64,000 bases of DNA from Pseudobowmanella zhangzhouensis (GTDB lineage Bacteria; Pseudomonadota; Gammaproteobacteria; Enterobacterales; Alteromonadaceae), in the NCBI RefSeq assembly GCF_042662685.1, contig NZ_JBHSYO010000006.1:186001-250000 (forward strand), read 5' to 3'. This document shows, piece after piece, positions 54,908 to 63,044 of the stretch (positions are counted from its first letter, which is position 1; the number at the start of each line of letters is the position of its first letter). The notes under the pieces are model-generated. The model did not search any database and was not told where the DNA came from. It saw only the letters and a program-made list of their open reading frames with translations. Made by a program: the position numbers and the translations under genes.

Positions 54908-56394
54908 GCTGTTTCCCTCACTAATAAACCTGCAATTATTTCTCGTTCGTTATAATTCAATCGCGTGTTACCAATTATCTGATAATCCTCGTGGCCTTTA
55001 CCTGCCACCAGAATCACATCCTGTTCGTTACATGCCAGCAGGCATTGTTGAATCGCTGTGGCTCTATCCAGTTCGACCCTGACCGCTTCGGGTTGCTGAC
55101 AGCCGGCCAAAATATCCTGCACGATGGTTTGCGGATCCTCTGAACGACTGTTGTCATTGGTCAACATCACCCCATCGGCGAAACGTTCGGCAATTTCACC
55201 CATTTGCGGGCGTTTGCCCTTATCTCGATCGCCACCACAGCCAAACACACACCACAGTTTTCCACTGCAATGACGCCGTGCGGCAGTCAGAGCCTGTTCC
55301 AATGCATCCGGGGTATGGGCGTAATCAACAATCACGGACGCTTTGCCGGGTGCACTAAATAATTCCATCCGACCGGCGACGGCCTGAACTCGCTCTGCTA
55401 CCTGCATTAGTTGGGTAAAGGGTTTACCAAGACATAGCTGTGCGGTAATGGCTGCCAGCAGATTGAGTACATTGAAATGACCAATCAGCGGGCTATTGAA
55501 ACTGGCGTCACCCCAACTGCTGTGCAGTTGAATTTGGCTACCGCCGCTATGGAACGTCACCTGTTTAGCGACGCAGAAACGCTGCCCTGGGAATAGACAT
55601 TCTTCCAGTCCAAACCAGACAGGCTCAACTGACTCGGGGCATTCAGCCAGCCAACGGGCACTTTGCGGATCCTGTTGGTTTAGTACCGCGTACTTGAGCC
55701 CGGGTTGACGCAACAGCATACGCTTGGCAGCGGCATACTCGGCCATGGTGCCATGGTAATCCAGGTGGTCACGAGTCAGATTGGTGAAGATCGCCACATC
55801 GGTCTTCAGCGCGGTAATGCGGTGCTGAACCAGCGCATGACTGGACGCTTCAAGGCTGATCATGCCCGCTCCCGCTGCACGCATATCAGCCAGCAGGCGT
55901 TGCATGCTAACCGCATCAGGGGTGGTATTGATCACATCACTCAGTTGACCCAGCAAACCCGCGCCCACCGTGCCGATGGTACCGGCCGTTTGACCGCACA
56001 ACTGGCTTAACTGCGCGCTGAGCTGAGCGGTCGTGGTTTTGCCATTGGTGCCGGTGACCGCGACGATATCCAGATGATTGGCAGGGTAGTCATAAAACTC
56101 ACAGGCCAGCAGACTCAGCTGCTCAACCAGTTTATAGAAATGCACGATCAGCGAATGCTCACGCATATCCGTTTCACCATGGCGGACGCGTTCATCGGTA
56201 TGGGCAATAATCACCCGCGCCCCCAAACTTACCGCCTGTGGAATAAAATCCCGGCCGTCCACATTGTGTCCGGGTACAGCCACAAACACTTTATGTAAAT
56301 CCACGTCGCGGCTGCTGAGCACCAGATCACTCACCATCAATTCGGGCGCCTGAATGCCAAATTTAGCCAGCACGTGGTGCAGATTAACCGCCAT
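54904..56394 (-). CDS. murE: UDP-MurNAc-Ala-Glu--meso-diaminopimelate ligase MurE
   Basis: Adds the third stem residue. The ATG at 56394 has AGGAGG at seven-base spacing and overlaps ftsI by 11 bp; 18 earlier codons are omitted, giving 496 residues. Motifs: SSRDVDLHKVFVAVPGHNVDG, VTGTNGKTTTAQL, TNLTRDHLDYHG, YAHTPDALEQAL. The amino-acid specificity motif reads DNSR (in LTNDNSRSEDP) where meso-DAP enzymes usually have DNPR. The Arg that contacts DAP is kept, so meso-DAP is still expected. Confidence 0.96.
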   Translation of the reverse strand: MAVNLHHVLAKFGIQAPELMVSDLVLSSRDVDLHKVFVAVPGHNVDGRDFIPQAVSLGARVIIAHTDERVRHGETDMREHSLIVHFYKLVEQLSLLACEFYDYPANHLDIVAVTGTNGKTTTAQLSAQLSQLCGQTAGTIGTVGAGLLGQLSDVINTTPDAVSMQRLLADMRAAGAGMISLEASSHALVQHRITALKTDVAIFTNLTRDHLDYHGTMAEYAAAKRMLLRQPGLKYAVLNQQDPQSARWLAECPESVEPVWFGLEECLFPGQRFCVAKQVTFHSGGSQIQLHSSWGDASFNSPLIGHFNVLNLLAAITAQLCLGKPFTQLMQVAERVQAVAGRMELFSAPGKASVIVDYAHTPDALEQALTAARRHCSGKLWCVFGCGGDRDKGKRPQMGEIAERFADGVMLTNDNSRSEDPQTIVQDILAGCQQPEAVRVELDRATAIQQCLLACNEQDVILVAGKGHEDYQIIGNTRLNYNEREIIAGLLVRETA

Positions 56395-58138
56395 GCAAAC
56401 CCTCCTGCTGATGTTCAAGCGCCGCAATGGAGGAAACCGGACGGTCATCCGGGGGAATATTCAGCATTTGTAGTGCGCCAGCCATAATCCGCGAAAATGT
56501 CGGTGCAGCGGTATCGCCCCCGTAGTAAAGGTCGCCACCTGGTTCATCCACTAACACCACGCATACCAGACGGGGCTCAGACACCGGCGCAATGCCCACG
56601 AACAGGTTGGCATATTCTTCACCATAGCCACCGGCGACGGCTTTACGGCTGGTTCCGGTTTTGCCAGCTACCCGATAACCGGGCACGGCGGCTTTCGGCG
56701 CTGTGCCACCATCCAATACAACAGATTCAAGCATGCTTACCATGGCATTCGCGTATTGTTCTTCCAACACCCGCTCACCCTGTACCGGCGTGCCTTTGAT
56801 GATGCTCAGTGGTCGTTTAATCCCACCGTTGGCGATAATCGAATACATGCGGGCAACCTGCAACGGCGTCACGGCCAGGTTATAGCCGAAGGATAACGCC
56901 GCCAGTTCATGCTCTGACCAACGACTGCGGTCGTGGAAAATACCACTGCTTTCACCAATCAGATTGGTACCGGTATCGCCAATCAGGCCCATTTCATAAT
57001 ACAGGTCGATAAAACGCTCTTTGGGCACTGATAACGCCAGTTTCGATGTGCCCATATTGGAGGATTTCTGAATAATCCCGCGCAGATCCAACACCCCATT
57101 ATTTTTCCCATCCTGCACCATTGAACCGCCAACGCGCATCCAACCGGGCGAGGTATCAATCTGGGTATCCAGCGTGGCTGCGCCATATTCCAACGCGCTA
57201 ATCACTGCCATGGGTTTAACCACTGAACCCGGTTCAAACGTATCGGTAACTACGCGGTTACGAATGCGGTGCGCCGTCACGCCACGACGATTATTGGGGT
57301 TAAACGAGGGCGCATTAACCAATGCGAGTATTTCACCGGTGTGCACGTCCACCACCACAGCGGACGCCGAAGCCGCATCGTACAACTGAATGGCGCGTTT
57401 CACTTCTTTGTAGGCCAGCGCCTGCAGGCGTTGATCGATGGTCAGCGAGAGATCCTGTGGGTCTTCGCCCTGGGTTTCATCCAGGATTTCCACCTGACGG
57501 CCTTTGGCATCACGACGAATTTTGCGGGTATCCGGCGTACCGGTCAGGTAATCATTGAATAAGCGCTCAACCCCTTCGATGCCTTTATCATCGATATCGG
57601 TAAAGCCAACCAATTGTGCACTGACTTCACCGGTTGGGTAGTAACGGCGCGATTCCTGACGCAGATAAATGCCTGGGATAGCCAGTTTCTGCACATATTG
57701 CGCCATCGCTGGGGTGACCTGACGCTGCAGATACACGAAACGGCGGCTGGGATCGGCGACCCGCTCAACCAACGCATTCACATCGTCACCAATTACCTGA
57801 GCCAGCGCTTTCCAGCGCCGCATATCCTGCAGTCCACCGCGATCGTGCACGACTTTAGGATCCGCCCAAATAGTTTGCACCGGCACACTCACGGCCAGCT
57901 CTTCACCATTACGATCGGTAATCATGCCACGGTGCACGCTGCTGGTACGGGTACGAAGTGTGCGGTTATCGCCCTGTTCGATTAGCTGATCAGGCGAAAT
58001 CACCTGAATATATGCGGCGCGCACAGCCAGGCCGGTAAAGACTGTTGCAATCACAACCCCTACAAGCAGAAAACGCCACTGCAAAGGGCGTGGCGCGATA
58101 TTGGCTTCAGCTTGTTGTTTTTTGGTAGCGCGGCTCAT
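56384..58138 (-). CDS. ftsI: Septal transpeptidase FtsI (PBP3)
   Basis: Class B penicillin-binding protein cross-linking septal peptidoglycan. The 584 residues have one N-terminal membrane segment (about 24-45), a pedestal domain (GMITDRNGEELAVSVPV) and the transpeptidase domain, with the SxxK nucleophile Ser305-Lys308 (FEPGSVVKPM), SSN (QKSSNMGTSKLAL) and KTGT (VAGKTGTSRK). Overlaps: 4 bp with ftsL, 11 bp with murE. Confidence 0.98.
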   Translation of the reverse strand: MSRATKKQQAEANIAPRPLQWRFLLVGVVIATVFTGLAVRAAYIQVISPDQLIEQGDNRTLRTRTSSVHRGMITDRNGEELAVSVPVQTIWADPKVVHDRGGLQDMRRWKALAQVIGDDVNALVERVADPSRRFVYLQRQVTPAMAQYVQKLAIPGIYLRQESRRYYPTGEVSAQLVGFTDIDDKGIEGVERLFNDYLTGTPDTRKIRRDAKGRQVEILDETQGEDPQDLSLTIDQRLQALAYKEVKRAIQLYDAASASAVVVDVHTGEILALVNAPSFNPNNRRGVTAHRIRNRVVTDTFEPGSVVKPMAVISALEYGAATLDTQIDTSPGWMRVGGSMVQDGKNNGVLDLRGIIQKSSNMGTSKLALSVPKERFIDLYYEMGLIGDTGTNLIGESSGIFHDRSRWSEHELAALSFGYNLAVTPLQVARMYSIIANGGIKRPLSIIKGTPVQGERVLEEQYANAMVSMLESVVLDGGTAPKAAVPGYRVAGKTGTSRKAVAGGYGEEYANLFVGIAPVSEPRLVCVVLVDEPGGDLYYGGDTAAPTFSRIMAGALQMLNIPPDDRPVSSIAALEHQQEGLHGG

Positions 58139-58455
58139 TTTATCCTCACTACCACTTCTTCTTTGGGATCCGGCCGATGCATGTCTAACTGCTTGGCCAC
58201 CATGCTCTCGATGCGATTATGTTCGGTCAGGGCACTTTGCTCCAGAAGGAGATGCCTCCATTCCACATCCAGCTGGTCTCTCTCCTGCATCAGAGATTCA
58301 TGTACGATAATCAGTTGGCGGTTGTGATGGGCGCTAAGAATGACGCCGAAGGCACTAAAAATCACTAACACAAACAACAGCAAACGCCACGGATGCTGGA
58401 GGATCTCCAGCCCGATCACGACCGGTAAATTAATCCGTGCGCTCGACTTGCTCAT
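58135..58455 (-). CDS. ftsL: Cell division protein FtsL
   Basis: Small bitopic divisome protein that activates FtsWI together with FtsB and FtsQ. The 106 residues have a cytoplasmic start (MSKSSARINLPVV), a membrane helix (about 26-46; LFVLVIFSAFGVILSAHH) and a periplasmic coiled coil (VHESLMQERDQLDVEWRHL). Position between rsmH and ftsI with ATGA overlaps on both sides confirms the call despite low sequence conservation. Confidence 0.93.
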   Translation of the reverse strand: MSKSSARINLPVVIGLEILQHPWRLLLFVLVIFSAFGVILSAHHNRQLIIVHESLMQERDQLDVEWRHLLLEQSALTEHNRIESMVAKQLDMHRPDPKEEVVVRIK

Positions 58456-59387
58456 CGCTTCTGCGCTACGCGCAATACGGAACTGCGCGCCCTGGTATTG
58501 GCATTAATTTCTGCCGCAGAGGGTTTAATCGCTTTACCGACCAAATCCACCAGTTTACCGGCATTTAGTTGCGCGTCAGTCAGTGGCAGGCCTTTCGGCA
58601 CCTTCATACCCTGACTTTTGTCGCGCATAAAACGTTTGACCAGTCGGTCTTCCAGCGAATGGAAACTGATTACCGCCAGACGCCCCTCTGGCGCTAACAC
58701 CTTCACGGCAGCATCCAGTGCAGTCTTGATTTCTTCTAATTCGCTGTTGATATAAATGCGCACGGCCTGGAACGTGCGGGTGGCCGGATGCTTGAACTTA
58801 TCTTTGACCGGCACCGCCTCATCAATCACTTTGGCAAGCTGCGCAGTGTGCGTAAATGGGGTACTTTGGCGGACATTAACGATGGCATGCGCAATGCGCT
58901 TACCGAATTTTTCCTCGCCGTAGGTTTTAATCACATCGGCGATTTCTTCTTCGTCAGCGTGATTTAACCACTCTGCCGCACTAATGCCACGGGTGGGATC
59001 CATACGCATATCCAGCGGCCCGTTGCGCATAAAGCTAAAGCCGCGCTCGGCATCATCCAACTGAGGTGATGACACACCGAGATCCATCAGGATACCGTCC
59101 AGTTTGCCGCTCAGTTCTAAATCAGCGGCTACATCGGCCAGTGCTGAAAACGGCGTATGCACAATTTGAAAACGGGCATCGTCACTCAGGGCCTGAGCGG
59201 CCTGAATGGCTTGCGGGTCACGATCCAGCGCGATTAGACGACCCTTATCGTTCAGGCGACCTAAAATCGCGCGGGAGTGCCCCCCACGACCAAACGTCGC
59301 ATCCAGATAAATGCCATCAGGCTTGATATTGAGGGCGTCCAGAGACTCCTCGAGCAACACCGACAGGTGCGCGAATTGGCCAGTCAT
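58452..59387 (-). CDS. rsmH: 16S rRNA (cytosine-1402-N4)-methyltransferase RsmH
   Basis: SAM-dependent methyltransferase (MraW). The 311 residues start with HLSVLLEESLDALNI. They carry the SAM loop YLDATFGRGGHS, the family motif MDLGVSSPQLDDAERGFSF, TRTFQAVRIYINSEL and VISFHSLEDRLVKRFM. It overlaps the mraZ stop by one base (TGATG). Confidence 0.98.
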   Translation of the reverse strand: MTGQFAHLSVLLEESLDALNIKPDGIYLDATFGRGGHSRAILGRLNDKGRLIALDRDPQAIQAAQALSDDARFQIVHTPFSALADVAADLELSGKLDGILMDLGVSSPQLDDAERGFSFMRNGPLDMRMDPTRGISAAEWLNHADEEEIADVIKTYGEEKFGKRIAHAIVNVRQSTPFTHTAQLAKVIDEAVPVKDKFKHPATRTFQAVRIYINSELEEIKTALDAAVKVLAPEGRLAVISFHSLEDRLVKRFMRDKSQGMKVPKGLPLTDAQLNAGKLVDLVGKAIKPSAAEINANTRARSSVLRVAQKR

Positions 59388-59845
59388 CAGAATACAAAGT
59401 CCCGCAGTCTTTCACTCGGTTCAAAGTTACCCTGTTGCTCCGTTTCAATATCCGCTTTGATACGGGATTGCCAGTTGTCGGCACTCCAAAGCTCGAATTT
59501 GTTCATTTGCCCAACCATCATAATTTCTTTATCTAAACCAGCATGGTCACGCAGAGGTCCAGGGATCAGGAAGCGACCGTTTTTATCCATTTCACCCTCG
59601 GTGGCATAGCCCAGCAGCAAACGCTGAATGCGCGCCTCGTGCTCAACCATGCTGGATAAACGACTCAACCGGATTTCAATTTCTTCCCATTCGGGAAGTG
59701 GGTAAAGCAGCAAACAGGGCTGCTTGGTGTGTATTGTGCACACCAGTTGCCCCTGACAATCATCCAGCAGCGCCTGTCGGTACTTCGTCGGTACCGTTAA
59801 ACGACCTTTAGCGTCCAGATTGATTGCATTAGCGCCGCGAAACAT
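59387..59845 (-). CDS. mraZ: Transcriptional regulator MraZ
   Basis: DNA-binding repressor of its own dcw operon. The 152 residues hold two SpoVT/AbrB-like halves: MFRGANAINLDAKGRLTVPTK at the N-terminus and GYATEGEMDKNGRFLIPG in the second half. It is the first gene of the cluster and is preceded by its operator repeats. Confidence 0.98.
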   Translation of the reverse strand: MFRGANAINLDAKGRLTVPTKYRQALLDDCQGQLVCTIHTKQPCLLLYPLPEWEEIEIRLSRLSSMVEHEARIQRLLLGYATEGEMDKNGRFLIPGPLRDHAGLDKEIMMVGQMNKFELWSADNWQSRIKADIETEQQGNFEPSERLRDFVF

Positions 59846-59871
59846 TCCCCTCGCCTTTTGGTATTATTTGA

Positions 59872-59896
59872 TCCACAAAATGCCACTTTTACCCAC
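59872..59896 (-). promoter_or_regulatory. MraZ operator: three tandem boxes
   Basis: On the minus strand GTGGG, GTGGC and GTGGA begin at 59896, 59886 and 59876, exactly 10 bp apart with five-base spacers. This is the arrangement known for MraZ boxes in enterobacteria. They lie just after the predicted transcription start and about 27-50 nt before the mraZ ATG. Confidence 0.85.
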
Positions 59897-59903
59897 AAAT
59901 GGC

Positions 59904-59932
59904 AGTGTAGTTACCACCACATGTCACGTCAA
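59904..59932 (-). promoter_or_regulatory. Sigma-70 promoter of the dcw operon (Pmra)
   Basis: -35 TTGACG (59932-59927), 17-bp spacer, -10 TACACT (59909-59904) on the minus strand, immediately upstream of the MraZ boxes. Beyond it, to the divergent gene start at 60154, the region is AT-rich with a small GCCAC/GTGGC hairpin (about 59955-59971) and no gene. Confidence 0.8.
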
Positions 59933-60153
59933 GCACTAAAAATCGGCTTTTTATGCCACCGAATGTGGCGGATTTTCTGGCCTCGGGGGAAGTGATTGAA
60001 TTGGCTGGAATTAGTCAGGACTGTTCAGTATTTGAACAAATAAATTAATTACTCTGCACCCGCGGCGGGCATAAAAATTCATAAAAGTGTTACACATGTA
60101 CGCTGAAATTTAGGTACTATGTTGTTCTATTATTGGTCACCCGATATTTTCCC

Positions 60154-60789
60154 ATGACCCAAACCAGCACTGCTCCTTATTCCTTTAAAGAAGAAATGCT
60201 CAATAGCATCAGCCATGGTGCCGGCATGATTGCCGCCATCGTCGGCTTGGTATTTATGCTCCTGCGCGCCGACTCCGCATTGACCATCACCTCATCTGCT
60301 ATTTATGGCGCTACCCTGATCCTGATGTTTTTAAGCTCAACGATTTATCACGCAGTGACCCATCAGAAAGCCAAAGGTATTTTTAAGCTATTTGACCACA
60401 GTGCAATATATCTATTGATAGCAGGTACTTACACACCACTAACTTTGGTGGCTGTAGGCGGCTGGTTTGGCATTAGCATGACGGTGCTGATATGGACACT
60501 GGCCGTGGCTGGCGTGGCATTTAAACTCATTGCCCGTCATCGTTTCCCGAAAGTATCAGTCATTACTTATCTGCTAATGGGCTGGATATCCGTTACGCTG
60601 GTCTACCCGCTTTATCAGGCGATGGAAGGAATCGGTTTGTGGCTGATCGTGGCGGGCGGGTTATTTTTCAGCATCGGCGTGCTGTTTTATGTGGCTAAGA
60701 ACAAGAAGTACACCCACGCCATCTGGCATATCTTCGTGATGGGCGGCTGTGCCTGCCATTTCTTCTCTATTTATTACTTTGTGGTCTAG
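60154..60789 (+). CDS. Hemolysin III / TrhA family membrane protein (PAQR superfamily)
   Basis: A 211-residue protein with seven hydrophobic segments. The family motifs are EEMLNSISHGAGMIAAIVG near the N-terminus, SSTIYHAVTH, the FDHSAIYLLIAGTYTP signature and a C-terminal HAIWHIFVMGGCACHF with paired histidines. Members are called hemolysin III for historical reasons; E. coli YqfA/TrhA affects membrane energetics and lipids, and haemolysis should not be assumed. The frame is open from a TTG at 60133; the ATG at 60154 is preferred. Confidence 0.9.
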   Translation: MTQTSTAPYSFKEEMLNSISHGAGMIAAIVGLVFMLLRADSALTITSSAIYGATLILMFLSSTIYHAVTHQKAKGIFKLFDHSAIYLLIAGTYTPLTLVAVGGWFGISMTVLIWTLAVAGVAFKLIARHRFPKVSVITYLLMGWISVTLVYPLYQAMEGIGLWLIVAGGLFFSIGVLFYVAKNKKYTHAIWHIFVMGGCACHFFSIYYFVV

Positions 60790-60792
60790 AGA

Positions 60793-61440
60793 CTAATTTT
60801 GCCCAGCCGGTGGTTGCGACATCACGCCAGCCGCCGGACCATAACCACCATTGTAACGCCCTGGTTTATGGTTTACCGCCACAATCATATTCATCACTAA
60901 CGCACCGAGTACGGATAAAGCCACTATCCAGAGGCTGGCAATAAGGAAAGATACTGCCAGAATGCCCATATCGATGACCAGTTGCAGCTTACCCGCACGG
61001 ATATTGAATTTATTCTGCAGGTAAAACGCCAGAATACCGATGCCACCCAGGCTGGATTTATGCCGGAACATGACCAGCATGCCCATGCCAATCAACAACC
61101 CACCCACAACCGCGGCAAACGCCGGGCTTTCCACCTCAACGTGCAACAATAACGGGATCTTCTCCACTAACACCGAGACCATAGTGACTGAAATAAAGGT
61201 CTTTAAGGTGAAGCTTTTGCCAATCTGGGTGATGGCCAGATAATAAAAAGGCAGGTTAATCAGGAAAAACGCCATGCCAAAATTGACTGGCACAACATTG
61301 GCGACCAGTAATGCAATACCCGCGGTGCCACCGGTTAATAGTCCCTGGTTTTTGAACAGCGCCAAGCCAAGGGCAACCAGCAATGCGCCGCAAAACAGGG
61401 CGAGAACATCTTCGTAAATTTTATGCTTGGAAACAGGCAC
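60793..61440 (-). CDS. YitT family membrane protein
   Basis: About 215 residues with five or six membrane segments, showing the YitT pattern: FKNQGLLTGGTAGIALL, FLINLPFYYLAI, and FRHKSSLGGIGILAFYLQNK. The C-terminal DUF2179 domain of many YitT proteins is absent; the tail is Pro/Gly-rich. The frame is open to an ATG at 61506, but that ATG lies inside a terminator hairpin. A GTG at 61440 (VPVSKHK) is therefore a more likely start, though its ribosome site is weak. Function unknown. Convergent with the TrhA-like gene. Confidence 0.85.
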   Translation of the reverse strand: MPVSKHKIYEDVLALFCGALLVALGLALFKNQGLLTGGTAGIALLVANVVPVNFGMAFFLINLPFYYLAITQIGKSFTLKTFISVTMVSVLVEKIPLLLHVEVESPAFAAVVGGLLIGMGMLVMFRHKSSLGGIGILAFYLQNKFNIRAGKLQLVIDMGILAVSFLIASLWIVALSVLGALVMNMIVAVNHKPGRYNGGYGPAAGVMSQPPAGQN

Positions 61441-61492
61441 GGCATCACCACAAAACTGGAAAAACGCGCCTATTTTACTGGGTAACGATACA

Positions 61493-61515
61493 CAAAAAAG
61501 CCCCATTCCCGGGGC
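61493..61515 (-). terminator. Terminator upstream of the YitT gene
   Basis: GCCCC / GGGGC stem with a six-base loop, then TTTTTT on the minus strand. It lies about 120 bp after the stop of the TlpA-like gene and would end that transcript (or a small RNA) before yitT. Its loop contains the ATG of the longest YitT frame. Confidence 0.75.
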
Positions 61516-61633
61516 GTAAAACTCGATCGAGGCGTTTCGTTAAACTGGCGTTTTGGATTGTTTAGCAGAATGTTAAATCGGCGCAAGAATCCGCTCATTT
61601 TTAACAAGTCACACGCAAAAACGGCAACTAAAG

Positions 61634-62473
61634 TTACCGCTTATCAATGCTGCTATTTTTAACGGCTGGTGTAGTCGAATCCGGACTCAGCTGCCGCAAA
61701 TAAGCATGCAAACTGGCTTTGGAAAACTCGCCCATACGCTTGCTAATCAATTTCCCGTTAGCATCAAAAAACAGTGTGGTTGGCAGCCCCACAACATTAA
61801 GTGCGTTACTAATGTTAGCGGCAGGGTCCAGCAACACATGCTCAGTACTTGCCGACATGCCGCGCAAGTATTCACTTACTGAGTCCGGATGTTCCCCCTG
61901 ATTAAGCAGCAGAATCGTTACATGGGGGTAACGCTGCTGAGCGTCAATCAACACCGGCATTTCTCGCCGGCATGGCGGGCACCAACTGGCCCACACATTA
62001 ATCACCACAGGTTTGCCTTTAAAACTGGCGAGTGACACCGGCGTGCCGTCTAACTCGGTTGCCTGCATATCTGGTAAATCACCGGCTTCCTGAGCGTGCC
62101 ACCACCAGGTCAGCGGGGCAGCAATGATAAGTGTCAGCAATCCCGCGCGAAGTAAAGGTTTAAACAACAAGCGACGCCGGGCCAATTGCGTCAGTAGATA
62201 ACCCAGCCCGGCAAGCACGCCACTTTCCACATGCCAGCCACCGTCACGAATATCCAGATAGGCCAGCGGGCTGGCGTACAATTCGTGAAAACGGAACAGA
62301 AAAATCAAACGAGCGACAAACAGACCAATGACAAGCGCGTTCCAGCTCAGCGTAACGATGACATCGCGGCGCCGCTTTTGCGCCATCACCAGCCGCAAAG
62401 CCAGCAACCAGCTAAGCATCAAAACAAACAGTGCTACCAGCCCCTCGGGCAGGGCGAATGGTCCCAGGTTCAT
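61634..62473 (-). CDS. Membrane-anchored TlpA-type thioredoxin with Lgt-like N-terminal domain
   Basis: A 279-residue two-part protein. Residues 1-125 form about four membrane segments with a resemblance to prolipoprotein diacylglyceryl transferase (ARLIFLFRFHELYASPLAYL and DIRDGGWHVESGVLAGLGY), but only about half of Lgt is present. Residues 130-270 are a periplasmic TlpA/ResA-type thioredoxin with active site Cys165-Pro-Pro-Cys168 (NVWASWCPPCRREMP), the VSLASFKGKPVVI strand and cis-proline VGLPTTLFF. It probably reduces disulfides in exported proteins; an acyltransferase activity is unlikely. No cytochrome c biogenesis genes are adjacent. Confidence 0.85.
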   Translation of the reverse strand: MNLGPFALPEGLVALFVLMLSWLLALRLVMAQKRRRDVIVTLSWNALVIGLFVARLIFLFRFHELYASPLAYLDIRDGGWHVESGVLAGLGYLLTQLARRRLLFKPLLRAGLLTLIIAAPLTWWWHAQEAGDLPDMQATELDGTPVSLASFKGKPVVINVWASWCPPCRREMPVLIDAQQRYPHVTILLLNQGEHPDSVSEYLRGMSASTEHVLLDPAANISNALNVVGLPTTLFFDANGKLISKRMGEFSKASLHAYLRQLSPDSTTPAVKNSSIDKR

Positions 62474-62571
62474 GGCAATTTCAATATCAGAAAAATTAGC
62501 GCTACTTTACCCAATAAGGCCAAGCAGGCCTATACCGGTGAATAACCGAAAGGATCATTGTGCGATAGAAA

Positions 62572-62926
<355 letters not shown>

Positions 62927-62931
62927 CGCGG

Positions 62932-62960
62932 ATTCTACGTTTTTCGCGCTAACAGCACAA
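62932..62960 (-). promoter_or_regulatory. Promoter of rnpB
   Basis: -10 TAGAAT (62937-62932) and -35-like TTGTGC (62960-62955), 17-bp spacer, on the minus strand. The G/C-rich sequence after the -10 (CCGCGTCC) resembles the discriminator of stable-RNA promoters under stringent control. The predicted start fits the 5' side of helix P1. Confidence 0.6.
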
Positions 62961-63044
62961 ACTAAATCGCCAGACTGCGCGTACATCAGCAGAATTGGCC
63001 GATAAAAACTGCTAAAATCACGCGCTGAATTAAGAGGAGATGTC

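Noticed and set aside
61507..61612. Possible small protein of about 42 codons (minus strand, starting MSGFLRRFN) between the TlpA-like gene and yitT
   Set aside because: No ribosome site, and its frame passes through the terminator hairpin.
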